Source: CAVXTF01 sp963701375
Lineage (GTDB): Bacteria > Actinomycetota > Acidimicrobiia > Acidimicrobiales > CAVXTF01
Direction: 5' to 3'
Assembly (NCBI GenBank): GCA_963701375.1
Contig: CAVOZT010000003.1
Location: forward strand, 248,001 to 312,000
DNA length: 64,000 nt
Under the pieces are notes generated by a model. It was not told the DNA's origin. It did not search any database and was given only the letters and a program-made list of their open reading frames with translations. Of this stretch, positions 1 to 7,802 are shown one piece after another. Made by a program: the position numbers and the translations under genes. Within the stretch, counting starts at the first letter, position 1. Each line of letters starts with the position of its first letter.

Positions 1-258
1 TCTCTGATCGTCGATGTCGGCGCAGAGCAGAGCTCGCAACGGCGCGGCCACTGCGTCCGCAGCCTGCCGGCCCGCAGCTTGCGCAAGCCTTTCGATGTCA
101 GGCTGTGATTTCGGGGCTGCCGGGGAGCCGCTTCTCACCCATTCGGCGTACCGATCCTCGACGGAACGAGCGATCCAGCCCGGCACCGCCTCGATCACAG
201 ACTCGGCGAGCTCCGGTCCTAGTCTCGAGATCTCAGAGTCCGGATCCAGCGGGCTCAG
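1..258 (-). CDS. conserved hypothetical protein, 3' end cut off by window
   Basis: An open minus-strand frame runs from just inside the end of the NIL-domain gene off the start of the window. The visible part has a stretch like AVPGWIARSVEDRYAEW and later AAPLRALLCADIDDQR. From memory this resembles a conserved actinobacterial protein of unknown function that reads W(V/I)xRSV followed by LRALLxxDIDxQR; I could not run a search. No ATG, GTG or TTG lies at the natural start, so the start given is a CTG overlapping the upstream stop and is a placeholder; an indel at the start is also possible. It is the last visible member of the hemQ-larE-NIL gene string. Function unknown. Confidence 0.45.
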   Translation of the reverse strand, partial: MSPLDPDSEISRLGPELAESVIEAVPGWIARSVEDRYAEWVRSGSPAAPKSQPDIERLAQAAGRQAADAVAAPLRALLCADIDDQR

Positions 259-485
259 CTCTCGACCACGTCGCCGAGCAGGTCCACGCGAACCCCCTGC
301 TCGCGCAACCACGCGACGGCGCCTTCCACTTTGTCGGGAGCTCCCGCAATCTCGCAGATGATCCAACCTTCGTGGCCGTCAACGTGAGCGTGCCTGATGT
401 TGGGCTCGACATCGTGCTCGCGCACGAGGCGCGCGATTACCGGCTCGCGAACCAGGTCCTCAGGGAAGGTGAGCTTCACCCTCAC
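255..485 (-). CDS. NIL-domain protein (small ACT-like fold)
   Basis: This 76-residue protein matches the NIL domain, the ferredoxin-like module found at the C-terminus of MetN methionine ABC ATPases and fused to some ferredoxins. It starts MRVKLTFPEDLVREPVIARL and has the alternating strand-helix pattern with HAHVDGHEGW in the centre. It has no membrane segment or metal-binding cysteines. Its ATG overlaps the stop of the LarE-like gene by four bases (ATGA), so the two are translationally coupled. Free-standing NIL proteins usually sit near sulfur amino acid genes; here it probably serves the LarE-like protein, either as a small-molecule sensor or as a docking domain. That pairing is inference; the fold assignment is fairly secure. 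Confidence 0.7.
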   Translation of the reverse strand: MRVKLTFPEDLVREPVIARLVREHDVEPNIRHAHVDGHEGWIICEIAGAPDKVEGAVAWLREQGVRVDLLGDVVES

Positions 486-1372
486 TGCGATCTGCTCGAC
501 AGTGGGTACTCCGGCAGCACTTCGCTGCGTTGCGATCTTGCGACGCCGACGAGCGCTTCGTTCAGGTTCCCCGACCTGAAGCCCTCCAGATCCAGCGTGA
601 CATAGCGGTACCCGGCAGCGCGAACTGCGGCAACGACTTCGACGCGCCGGCGGACGGCTTCATCGAGCTCTTCGGCACCTAGCTCTATTCGCGCCAGTTC
701 GCCGTAATGCCGCAAGCGGATCTGGCGAAAACCGAGCGCCTTGAGCCCTGATTCTGCGATCGCCACAACACGGAGTGTCGGCTCGGTGACCGGAGTTCCA
801 TACGGAATTCGCGAAGCGAGGCAAGCTGCCGCGGGTTTGTCCCATGTGCGCAAGCCGAGGGCTCTCGAAGCCTGACGGACCGCGCTCTTCGTAAATCCGG
901 ATTGCACGAGAGGAAATACCGCTCCGCGTTCTCGTGCTGCTTGCTGACCGGGTCGATGGTCCCCGAGGTCGTCGAGGTTGACCCCGAGGACGACGGTCGC
1001 GTTCGCGCGTTCCGCCAGCGGAGCCACGGCATCGAGTAGGGCACCCTTGCAATGCGCACATCGAGTGCCGTCATTCGCCTGGTAGTCGGGGTTTGCGAGC
1101 TCGTCGGTCTCCACTTCCACGTGACGAAGGGACCACTCGCCGGCCAGTGCTCTCACATCGGACAGCTCTTCGGGGGCGAGCGTCGGCGACACGGCGGTTA
1201 CGCAGAGGACGTTTTCTCTTCCGAGCTCGTCGGTCGCGACCTTTGCGAGGAAGGCGGAGTCGGCACCGCCGCTGAACGCGACTACGACATGGCCGAGCGC
1301 GGAGAGACACTCCCGCAGTTCAACCATTCGATCAGCCAGTGTCCCCGAGTCGCTCACGCCAGTGTCGCTCAC
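482..1372 (-). CDS. larE: LarE-like ATP-dependent sulfur transferase (PP-loop family)
   Basis: The N-terminus carries the PP-loop SGGADSAFLAKV, which binds ATP for adenylation, followed by TRCAHCKGALL and AAACLASRIPYGTPVT, both characteristic of the LarE family. LarE adenylates a pyridinium carboxylate and gives up sulfur from a protein cysteine while building the nickel-pincer cofactor of lactate racemase. The cysteine in AAACLASR is the position matching the sacrificial cysteine of Lactobacillus LarE. LarB and LarC are not in view, so the actual substrate is open; many LarE paralogues lack them. The gene lies directly after hemQ. Several starts are possible (ATG 1423 would overlap hemQ by 41 bases; GTG 1372 or 1357; ATG 1327); I chose GTG 1372, which leaves a short gap. 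Confidence 0.75.
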   Translation of the reverse strand: MSDTGVSDSGTLADRMVELRECLSALGHVVVAFSGGADSAFLAKVATDELGRENVLCVTAVSPTLAPEELSDVRALAGEWSLRHVEVETDELANPDYQANDGTRCAHCKGALLDAVAPLAERANATVVLGVNLDDLGDHRPGQQAARERGAVFPLVQSGFTKSAVRQASRALGLRTWDKPAAACLASRIPYGTPVTEPTLRVVAIAESGLKALGFRQIRLRHYGELARIELGAEELDEAVRRRVEVVAAVRAAGYRYVTLDLEGFRSGNLNEALVGVARSQRSEVLPEYPLSSRSQ

Positions 1373-1382
1373 GACGGCAGGC

Positions 1383-2105
1383 CTAGTTGCCTGTGAGCCG
1401 CGAGACAAGCTCGTCGGCTTCACAGACCAAGCCCGTCACGAAGGGCCCGAACTCGGCGTACAGGGCGGACGCCTCGTCGAATCGCATCTCGTATACACAG
1501 TCCTTCAAGTCGTCAGGGTGCGTGGCGAACAAGGTGACTCCCCACTCCCAGTCGTCCAAGCCAGTCGACGCGGTTATGAGCTGGAGCACGCGTCCGCGAA
1601 AGCGCCGTCCCACCGCACCATGGCCGACCATGAGCGCCTTGCGCTCTTCGAAACCGAGCGCGTACCAGTTGTGATCGGGGCCTCTTCGCTTCGACATCGG
1701 ATAGAAGCAGAACGCCGGCTTGCCCTCCGGCGGAAGCACGGGATACAGCCGAGCCCGCTTCATCTCTTCGGGGAGGCCGTCCGCGTACTCGGACAACTCG
1801 GTCAAAGACGTGTACGACCAGACGACCTCTGAGCACGAACGGCGCACTGCGGCCTGAAACCGATGCAAGCGCCACAGATCAGGCCCGAGCGCCATAAAGC
1901 AGGCGTCTGCCTTGTGACCGAGCAGAGCGGCCGCGACGACCTGGTCCCCATTCGACCGGGCCTCCTTCACGGCAGCAAGAAGGCTCTCGGGGTCGGTGCC
2001 CGGGGTGATCCGAACGAACAGGTGAAGTACCCCGAGCCCGACCGTGGGACTCAACGACCGTTCACGACCGCCGTCTGTTGAGATTTCGGAGCCTGACTCG
2101 ACCAC
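1383..2105 (-). CDS. chdC: coproheme decarboxylase (HemQ, chlorite-dismutase family)
   Basis: This 240-residue protein matches actinobacterial HemQ/ChdC, which removes two propionate carboxyls from coproheme III with peroxide to give heme b in the coproporphyrin-dependent pathway. Visible hallmarks are the FYPMSKRRGPDHNWY block, whose Tyr135 and Lys139 correspond to the reactive tyrosine and its neighbouring lysine, and GFEERKALMVGHG with His162 as the expected proximal heme ligand. The C-terminal LDDWEWGVTLFA segment is also typical. It is a cytoplasmic protein without a signal. A GTG codon is the furthest start. It leads the minus-strand string hemQ-larE-NIL-unknown and is separated from groEL by a strong terminator hairpin, so it must have its own promoter downstream of that hairpin or depend on read-through. 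Confidence 0.9.
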   Translation of the reverse strand: MVESGSEISTDGGRERSLSPTVGLGVLHLFVRITPGTDPESLLAAVKEARSNGDQVVAAALLGHKADACFMALGPDLWRLHRFQAAVRRSCSEVVWSYTSLTELSEYADGLPEEMKRARLYPVLPPEGKPAFCFYPMSKRRGPDHNWYALGFEERKALMVGHGAVGRRFRGRVLQLITASTGLDDWEWGVTLFATHPDDLKDCVYEMRFDEASALYAEFGPFVTGLVCEADELVSRLTGN

Positions 2106-2127
2106 TTGACCAGTCTACGGAGACGGC

Positions 2128-2157
2128 AGAGGGGCGCCCCGGCGGGAGCGCCCCTCT
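2128..2157 (-). terminator. intrinsic-type terminator after groEL
   Basis: A perfect 10-bp inverted repeat (AGAGGGGCGC at 2128-2137 and GCGCCCCTCT at 2148-2157) encloses a 10-base loop. It lies about 95 bases beyond the groEL stop on the same strand and ahead of hemQ. There is no clear T-tract, which is usual in high-GC actinobacteria. The symmetry means it could also work on the other strand, but no plus-strand gene ends here. Confidence 0.75.
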
Positions 2158-2251
2158 AACCAGCCAATTGCCTTTGAGCCGACGCACCGGCCCAATTGGA
2201 GTCTCTCGGTGTCGCCCTACCCCGTACAGAGGTGGGTCAAACCCGGGAAGA

Positions 2252-3877
2252 TCAGAAGTCGTCCATCCCGCCGCCGCCCGGCATGGCGGGGACGTCCTTC
2301 TCGGGCTTGTCGACGATCACTGCCTCCGTCGTGAGGAAGAGTGCGGCGATCGATGCCGCGTTCTGCAGAGCAGACCGCGTCACCTTGGCGGCGTCGATGA
2401 CCCCAGCCTTGAAGAGGTCCTCGTACTCGCCGGTATCGGCGTTCAACCCTTCCGCGGGCCTCTTCATGTTCCTCACCCGCTCGACTACGACCCCACCTTC
2501 GAGGCCGGCGTTCACCGCGATCTGCTTGAGCGGCTCCTCGACTGCACGGGCCACGATCCGGGCACCCGTCGCCTCGTCACCTTCGAGCTTCTCGGCCCTG
2601 TCGAGGATCTGCGCCTGTGCACGGAGCAGAGCGACGCCACCGCCGGGAACCACACCCTCTTCGATGGCCGCCTTCGTCGTGGAGACGGCGTCTTCGATCC
2701 GGTGCTTCTTCTCCTTCAACTCGACCTCGGTCGCGGCACCCACCTTGATGACCGCCACGCCACCGGACAACTTCGCCAGACGCTCCTGGAGCTTCTCGCG
2801 GTCGTAGTCGGAGTCGGTGTTGTCGATCTCGGCCTTGATCTGGTTGATCCGACCCTTTATGTCGGCATCGCTACCTGATCCCTCGACGATCGTCGTCTCG
2901 TCTTTGGTCACGACCACCTTGCGTGCACGTCCGAGCAGGTCGAGGGCGACGTTCTCGAGCTTGAGCCCTACCTCTTCGGTGACGACCTGACCGCCCGTGA
3001 GGATCGCAATGTCCTGGAGCATCGCCTTGCGACGCTCGCCGAATCCCGGAGCCTTTACCGCGGCGCTCTTGAACGTGCCCCGGATCTTGTTCACTACCAG
3101 GGTTGCAAGCGCTTCGCCCTCGACGTCCTCGGAGATGATCGCGAGTGGCTTTCCGGTCTGCATGACCTTCTCGAGCACCGGAAGGAGATCCCTGACAGCA
3201 GAGATCTTGCTTCCGACAAGGAGTACGTACGCGTCCTCGAGCACGGCTTCCATGCGCTCGGGGTCGGTGACGAAGTAAGGCGAGATGTAACCCTTGTCGA
3301 ATCGCATGCCCTCGACGAGGTCCATCTCCATTCCGAAGGTCTGCGACTCCTCGACGGTGATGACTCCGTCCTTGCCCACCTTGTCGATCGCTTCTGCGAT
3401 CATGTCGCCGATCTCGGGGTCGGCGGCCGAGATGGACGCCACCTGGGAGATCTGCTCCTTCGACTCGGTCTCCTTGGAGATCGCCTTCAGCGAAGCCGTC
3501 GCCGCTTCCACTCCGGCCTCGATGCCCCGCTTGAGCGACATGGGGTTCGCTCCGGCGGCCACGTTGCGCAGCCCCTCGCGGACCATGGCCCAGGCGAGAA
3601 CGGTGGCGGTCGTCGTACCGTCTCCGGCGACGTCATCTGTCTTCTTCGCAACCTCTTTGACCAACTCGGCCCCGACCTTCTCCCACGGGTCCTCGAGGTC
3701 GATCTCCTTGGCGATGGACACGCCGTCGTTCGTGATCGTGGGTGCGCCCCACTTCTTTTCGAGCACGACGTTGCGACCCTTGGGCCCGAGGGTTACCCGG
3801 ACCGCATCGGCCAGCTTGTTCATCCCGCTCTCTAGGGCCCGCCGGGCCTCCTCATCGAAGGCGATCAGCTTGGACAT
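2252..3877 (-). CDS. groEL: 60-kDa chaperonin GroEL
   Basis: A full-length 541-residue chaperonin that folds cytosolic proteins in an ATP-driven double ring. Landmarks are LGPKGRNVVLE near residue 30, TNDGVSIAKEI with Asp51, and GDGTTTATVLA with the catalytic aspartate near residue 86. The C-terminus ends in a Gly-rich GGGGMDDF tail, the ordinary GGM type rather than the histidine-rich actinobacterial GroEL1 type. No groES is adjacent, as is normal for a free-standing second groEL copy in actinobacteria. Two CIRCE elements upstream show that HrcA represses it. The terminator at 2128-2157 closes the transcript, so it is probably monocistronic. Confidence 0.97.
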   Translation of the reverse strand: MSKLIAFDEEARRALESGMNKLADAVRVTLGPKGRNVVLEKKWGAPTITNDGVSIAKEIDLEDPWEKVGAELVKEVAKKTDDVAGDGTTTATVLAWAMVREGLRNVAAGANPMSLKRGIEAGVEAATASLKAISKETESKEQISQVASISAADPEIGDMIAEAIDKVGKDGVITVEESQTFGMEMDLVEGMRFDKGYISPYFVTDPERMEAVLEDAYVLLVGSKISAVRDLLPVLEKVMQTGKPLAIISEDVEGEALATLVVNKIRGTFKSAAVKAPGFGERRKAMLQDIAILTGGQVVTEEVGLKLENVALDLLGRARKVVVTKDETTIVEGSGSDADIKGRINQIKAEIDNTDSDYDREKLQERLAKLSGGVAVIKVGAATEVELKEKKHRIEDAVSTTKAAIEEGVVPGGGVALLRAQAQILDRAEKLEGDEATGARIVARAVEEPLKQIAVNAGLEGGVVVERVRNMKRPAEGLNADTGEYEDLFKAGVIDAAKVTRSALQNAASIAALFLTTEAVIVDKPEKDVPAMPGGGGMDDF

Positions 3878-3987
3878 TCCTGGCTTCCTCCGTACGTTCG
3901 CTGTGGCCAGTGCCGAACCGGCACTCCGGGGACCGACCCCTTACGCCATCCAGCCGCGGCCGGCCCTGTACCGGCTCGCCAGCTCTG

Positions 3988-4014
3988 TTAGCACTCTATA
4001 GGCTCGAGTGCCAT
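3988..4014. promoter_or_regulatory. CIRCE operator 1 (imperfect), HrcA site
   Basis: TTAGCACTC, nine-base spacer, then GAGTGCCAT: the left arm is perfect and the right arm matches the first six bases of GAGTGCTAA. It lies about 110 bases upstream of groEL. CIRCE is bound by the heat-shock repressor HrcA. Confidence 0.85.
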
Positions 4015-4017
4015 CGG

Positions 4018-4044
4018 TTAGCACTCTATACGCCCGAGTGCTAA
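4018..4044. promoter_or_regulatory. CIRCE operator 2 (perfect), HrcA site
   Basis: A perfect TTAGCACTC-N9-GAGTGCTAA element, 30 bases from the first copy. The 30-base periodicity puts both operators on the same face of the helix after nearly three turns, so two HrcA dimers can bind side by side. The site also sits just beyond the end of the sulfur-carrier gene that precedes groEL on this strand, so it separates the two transcripts. Confidence 0.95.
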
Positions 4045-4055
4045 CAGCTAACCAC

Positions 4056-4346
4056 CTACCCGACGCGCACGCAACCCCCGGCGACGGCCGGGACGATCGA
4101 GATCGTCTGACCGTCCTCGACGGGAGTGCCGAGCCCCTGCAGGAAGCGGACGTCCTCGTCGGCGACGAAGACGTTGACGAAGCGGCGGAGCTTTCCGTTC
4201 TCCTCGAAGAGCCGGTCGGCGAAGCCGGGGTGGGCAGAGTCGAGAGCAGCGAGCACCTCGCCGACGGTCGATCCGTCGAGCTCCAACTCACCGGCTCCCC
4301 CCGCCAGGGGACGCAGCTGAGAAGGGATTCGAACGGTTGCGCTCAC
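4056..4346 (-). CDS. ubiquitin-like sulfur-carrier protein (MoaD/ThiS/CysO family)
   Basis: This 96-residue beta-grasp protein ends in SIVPAVAGG followed by five more residues, CVRVG. The core (VNVFVADEDVRFLQGL, then EDGQTISIVPAVAGG) is close to mycobacterial CysO and other MoaD/ThiS relatives, which carry sulfur as a C-terminal Gly-Gly thiocarboxylate. The Gly-Gly is not terminal here, so a protease such as a Mec-like JAMM enzyme would have to trim it before activation; M. tuberculosis CysO is exposed by Mec after cysteine release. The GTG start overlaps the thrC stop in a GTGA, so the two are translationally coupled. A role in cysteine or methionine synthesis fits the SAM-sensing leader of the operon. 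An indel near the C-terminus cannot be excluded. Confidence 0.8.
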   Translation of the reverse strand: MSATVRIPSQLRPLAGGAGELELDGSTVGEVLAALDSAHPGFADRLFEENGKLRRFVNVFVADEDVRFLQGLGTPVEDGQTISIVPAVAGGCVRVG

Positions 4347-5600
4347 CGGTTGCTCGGACCGCTCGGCGAGCCCACGTCGACCGCTTCGGCGAAAGCCTCG
4401 AGGGTCGGGGCGATCGTCACCGACGGTCCGGTCGAAGAAGTCAGGGCTTCGACCGTCTTGAGCCCGTGTCCGGTCACGTACGCAACTACGCGCTCGTCGC
4501 GTCGTACGACTCCCTGCGACGCCAACTTCGCCAGAGTCGCAATGGTCACGCCGCCGGCCGTCTCGGCGAATATTCCCTCGGTCCTTGCGAGCAGTCGGAT
4601 CCCGTCGAGGATCTCGGCGTCGGTCACCGACCCGAAGGCCCCGCCCGACGACCGCACCGTCTCGAGGGCGTACCAGCCGTCGGCCGGGTTCCCGATGGCG
4701 AGTGACTTGGCGACGGTGTCGGGCTTGACGGGCCTGATGGCATCGGATCCCTCTGCGAATGCCGTTGCGACCGGAGAACATCCTGCCGCCTGCGCGCCCG
4801 AGATCCTCACGTGTGGTTCCGAATCGAGCAGCCCGACGTCGTGGAGCTCTTTGAAGCCCTTGGCGATCTTCGTGAGCTGGCTGCCCGAGGCCACCGGGAC
4901 CACCACGTGATCAGGTGCTTCCCAACCCAACTGCTCAGCCACCTCGAAAGCGAGCGTCTTCGAGCCCTCGGCGTAGTAGGTCCGAACGTTGACGTTCACG
5001 AACGCCCACGCCGGGTGCTCGCTCGCGAGCTCGGCGCACAGCCGGTTCACGTCGTCGTAGTTCCCGTCCACCGCAACTACGAGCCCTCCGTACACAGCAG
5101 TCGTGACGATCTTCGCCGTCTCGAGGTCGCGGGGCACGAAGACGACCGACTGCATACCTGCGCGAGCCGCGTGCGCCGCCACGGAATTAGCAAGGTTGCC
5201 CGTCGACGCGCACGCCGCGACCTTGAATCCGAGCTCACGCGCCTTGGTGAGCGCGACCGACACGACTCGGTCTTTGAACGAGCCCGTCGGGTTCGTGGTG
5301 TCGTCCTTGATCCACAGCTCACCGAGACCCAACTCTGATGCAAGGCGGTCGGCCCTCACGAGCGGAGTCATGCCGGCCCCGAGGTCGATGGGCGCTTGGT
5401 CGTAGACGGGCAGAAGGTCTGAGTACCTCCAGATCGTCTGTGGACCAGAGGCGATCCGTTCTCTGCTCACTGCGCTTCTCAGCCTGTCGTAGTCGTACAC
5501 GACCTCGAGCGGCCCGAAGCAGAAGTCGCATACATGCAGGGCTTCTGCGGGGAACGAGCGTGCGCGACTCACGGCACCTGAGACCGATCACGAAGCTCAC
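4343..5600 (-). CDS. thrC: threonine synthase (one frame change near the N-terminus)
   Basis: A PLP enzyme converting O-phosphohomoserine to threonine. The lysine-bearing motif is TNPTGSFKDRVVSVAL, the phosphate/PLP loop is CASTGNLANSVA, and VVPVASGSQLTKI follows. The family starts with a zinc-ribbon-like GLRCREC...HVCxFCFGPLEV segment. Here GLRCRE is in the frame starting at GTG 5600, preceded by a good GGGAGG ribosome site, while PAEALHVCDFCFGPLEV is in the frame of the long reading frame that could otherwise start at GTG 5572. A single-base indel near 5560-5570 joins them; it also removes the second cysteine of the first CxxC. The gene heads an operon with the sulfur carrier and lies directly downstream of a SAM-I riboswitch. 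Confidence 0.92.
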
Positions 5601-5608
5601 GGGACCTC

Positions 5609-5712
5609 CCTCATCGCTCGGGCATTGGCACCTGGCTGGTACCTGCCCTGTGGCAGGTTCTCAACTGGTTGCCGCGGCGTCGCAGGGCCCGTCCCTCGGC
5701 CGCTCTGGATGA
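5609..5712 (-). promoter_or_regulatory. SAM-I (S-box) riboswitch in the thrC leader
   Basis: Read on the minus strand, the leader contains every S-box landmark in order: AGAG-CGGCC-GAGGGA, then GGCCC-TGCGA-CGCC-GCGGCAACC, a P3 hairpin with the perfect stem ACCTGCC/GGCAGGT (5641-5658), then GGTGCCAATGCC and the closing CGATGAGG. P1 pairs TCATC (5708-5712) with GATGA (5611-5615). The 3' strand of P1 runs straight into the GGGAGG ribosome site of the GTG start at 5600, so SAM binding could hide the ribosome site, a translational off switch. Known S-boxes control methionine, cysteine and SAM genes; control of threonine synthase is unusual. The motif match is direct; the mechanism is inferred. Confidence 0.88.
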
Positions 5713-5832
5713 TTGGGTACATGTTAGACGTTGCCACCTCCAGTGGAAACCCCATGCGCCCGACATCGACCTTCCGGTGACGGCGCGGGCGCAGAAAGGT
5801 CCCGAACCGACCCGTGCGATGATCGGAGGCTG

Positions 5833-6613
5833 ATGCCCGGACGCGTCTGACGACCACAACGAGTTCGACCCCGAGGAGCTTGCCGCGGGCCGTCGGCGGA
5901 GCATCTCTGTCTGCATCCCGGCCCGGAACGAACAACACACGATCGGCACCATCGTGCGGTCGGTCCGGAGCCGCTTCATGGGAGCCGGCGGAGGATTCGA
6001 CCTCGTTGACGAGATCGTGGTCGTGGACGACGGCTCCAGCGACGAGACCGCAGAGATCGCCAAGGGTGCCGGAGCGAAGGTCGAGCGGATCGAAGGCTCT
6101 CTTGGGAGCAAGGGCGAAGCGATGAGCCTGGCGGTACAGGCGAGCAGCGGCGACGTGATCGTCTTCCTGGACGGGGACGTCGACCCGTTTCCTCCGCATT
6201 TCGTGCCCGGGCTGCTCGGACCGGTCCTCATCGACGAGGAAGTCGCGCTCGTCAAGGCCTCCTACCAACGACCCTTGTACGGCGTTCTCGGAGAGGGAGG
6301 GAGGGTCAACGAGCTCGTCGCCCGCCCCGTCATATCGCTGCTGTTCCCGGAGCTCTCCGAGATTCGTCAACCACTGGCGGGAGAGACCGCGGTCCCGCGA
6401 ACGGTCCTCGAAAAGGTGCAGTTGGCGCCCGCATACGGCGTCGAGATTGCTCTGCTCATCGACGTTGCATCTCTTTTCGGAGCTGACTCGATCGTCCAGG
6501 TCGATCTCGACGTGCGCGCCCACCGCAACCGGCCGCTCGCGAGGCTGCGCCAGCAGGCGACCGATGTCTTGCGCGTCGCCTTCGAGCGCGCCGGCGTGCC
6601 GATCCTGTCCTAG
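5833..6613 (+). CDS. gpgS: glucosyl-3-phosphoglycerate synthase (frame change after codon 5)
   Basis: A GT-A family glycosyltransferase that joins glucose from a nucleotide sugar to 3-phosphoglycerate, the first step to glucosylglycerate and, in mycobacteria, methylglucose lipopolysaccharide. Visible are ISVCIPARNEQHT, VVDDGSSDETAEIA, FLDGDVDPFPP (DxD motif), YGVLGEGGRVNELVARP and YGVEIALLIDVA, all characteristic of GpgS. The frame is open from 5834, but its first canonical start is GTG 5954, which would cut off the nucleotide-binding IPARNE strand. ATG 5833, behind GGAGG, reads five codons, then meets TGA at 5848; skipping one base there gives MPGRV-DDHNEFDPEEL, the normal family N-terminus. 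An indel error is the simplest reading. Reconstructed length is about 260 residues. Confidence 0.85.
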
Positions 6614-7700
6614 TCAAGCGCTGTCGGGAGGATCGCGGACCAACAGGTCGCGCTTTCTGAGCACCGTCTCGGAAGCGATCGCGGCGCATCCCGGCGCATC
6701 TCGTCGTGCTCGCGAGATGCCGAAGATCTCGGTCATGTCGACGACCTCGGTCAGTGACGCCGGACGGAGTCCTGCGCTCAACGCGTCCTCTGAGACCTGA
6801 CCTGCAATCGCGATCACACTTTTCTCTGCGACTGCCGCCCGCGCGGCCACACCGCTCACCACCTTGCCGGACCACGACGTCGCATCGAGTCTTCCTTCGC
6901 CCGTGATCACCAGGCGAGAGGCTCGGATCCGCTCGTCCAGACCGACCAGCCGAGCAACCAGGTCGAATCCTGCGACGATTCGCGCGCCCGCCACGACCAA
7001 CCCGCCTGCAAGACCGCCGGCTGCACCACTTCCAGGAATTCGGCTCAGGTCGAAGCCACGCTCGAGGTAACCCTCTGCCAATGCGCGCAACCGATTGTCC
7101 AGAATTTTCGACCTGCTCAGGGCCTGCTCCCTTTTGTGGTCCGAAGATCCGTGCAGCTTCGAGGAAGCCCACCGTGACGTCGCACGCGACGAGAACCTCC
7201 GCTCCTCTGAGACCGCCGGACTCATCGATCGCATTCAGTGCCCCGAGACCGCCGTCCGTCGTCGCAGAGCCGCCGACACCCACAAGGATCTGCGTCGCAC
7301 CGCACGACAAGGCGGCGACGATGAGCTCACCAGTCCCCCGAGACGTTGCCGCAAGGGGATCGTTGCCTTCGGTCCCGCCCGCGAGAACGAGTCCCGATGC
7401 CCTAGCCGATTCGACGACGGCGAGGTGCCCGACCAGACGCCAGTCCGCATCGACGGGCTCGCCGAGCGGTCCGGTCACGACTTCGCTCTCGAGCTCCCCC
7501 CCGACGACACTGAGCACATCGAGGAAACCCTCGCCACCGTCGGACATCGGACACGAATCGGCCAGCCAGCCGGCTTTTGTGGCCCCCTCGGCCATACCTG
7601 CTGCTATTTCTGCCGCTGTCGCAGTTCCCTTGAACGCGTCCGGCGCGACGAGCACGGATTTGGGCACACCGGAGAGAGACGGTTCGTGTGTGCCTGCCAT
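6614..7700 (-). CDS. glxK: glycerate kinase, GarK/GlxK type (one frame change)
   Basis: Type I glycerate kinase, phosphorylating glycerate with ATP. The first frame carries LVAPDAFKGTATAAEIA, MSDGGEGFLD and GVGGSATTDGGLGALNA and reaches FGPQKGAGPEQV; the second continues with ILDNRLRALAEGYLERG, GSGAAGGLAGGL and VITGEGRLDATSWSGK, the expected C-terminal half. The change of frame falls at a four-base A run (TTTT at 7105-7108 on the plus strand): one A fewer restores a continuous protein of about 361 residues. It is convergent with gpgS, whose stop codon directly adjoins its own. It may return glycerate released from glucosylglycerate to central metabolism, which would explain its place next to gpgS. 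Confidence 0.88.
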
Positions 7701-7802
7701 GACGGGTCAATCTTGGCCCTTGCAGCATTCCGGCTGCTCGGTCGCCTGAGAAATCTCTGTGGGAAATGCAGGCCCCGGGGCGAGCATGGGTAGGGTCGGT
7801 CC

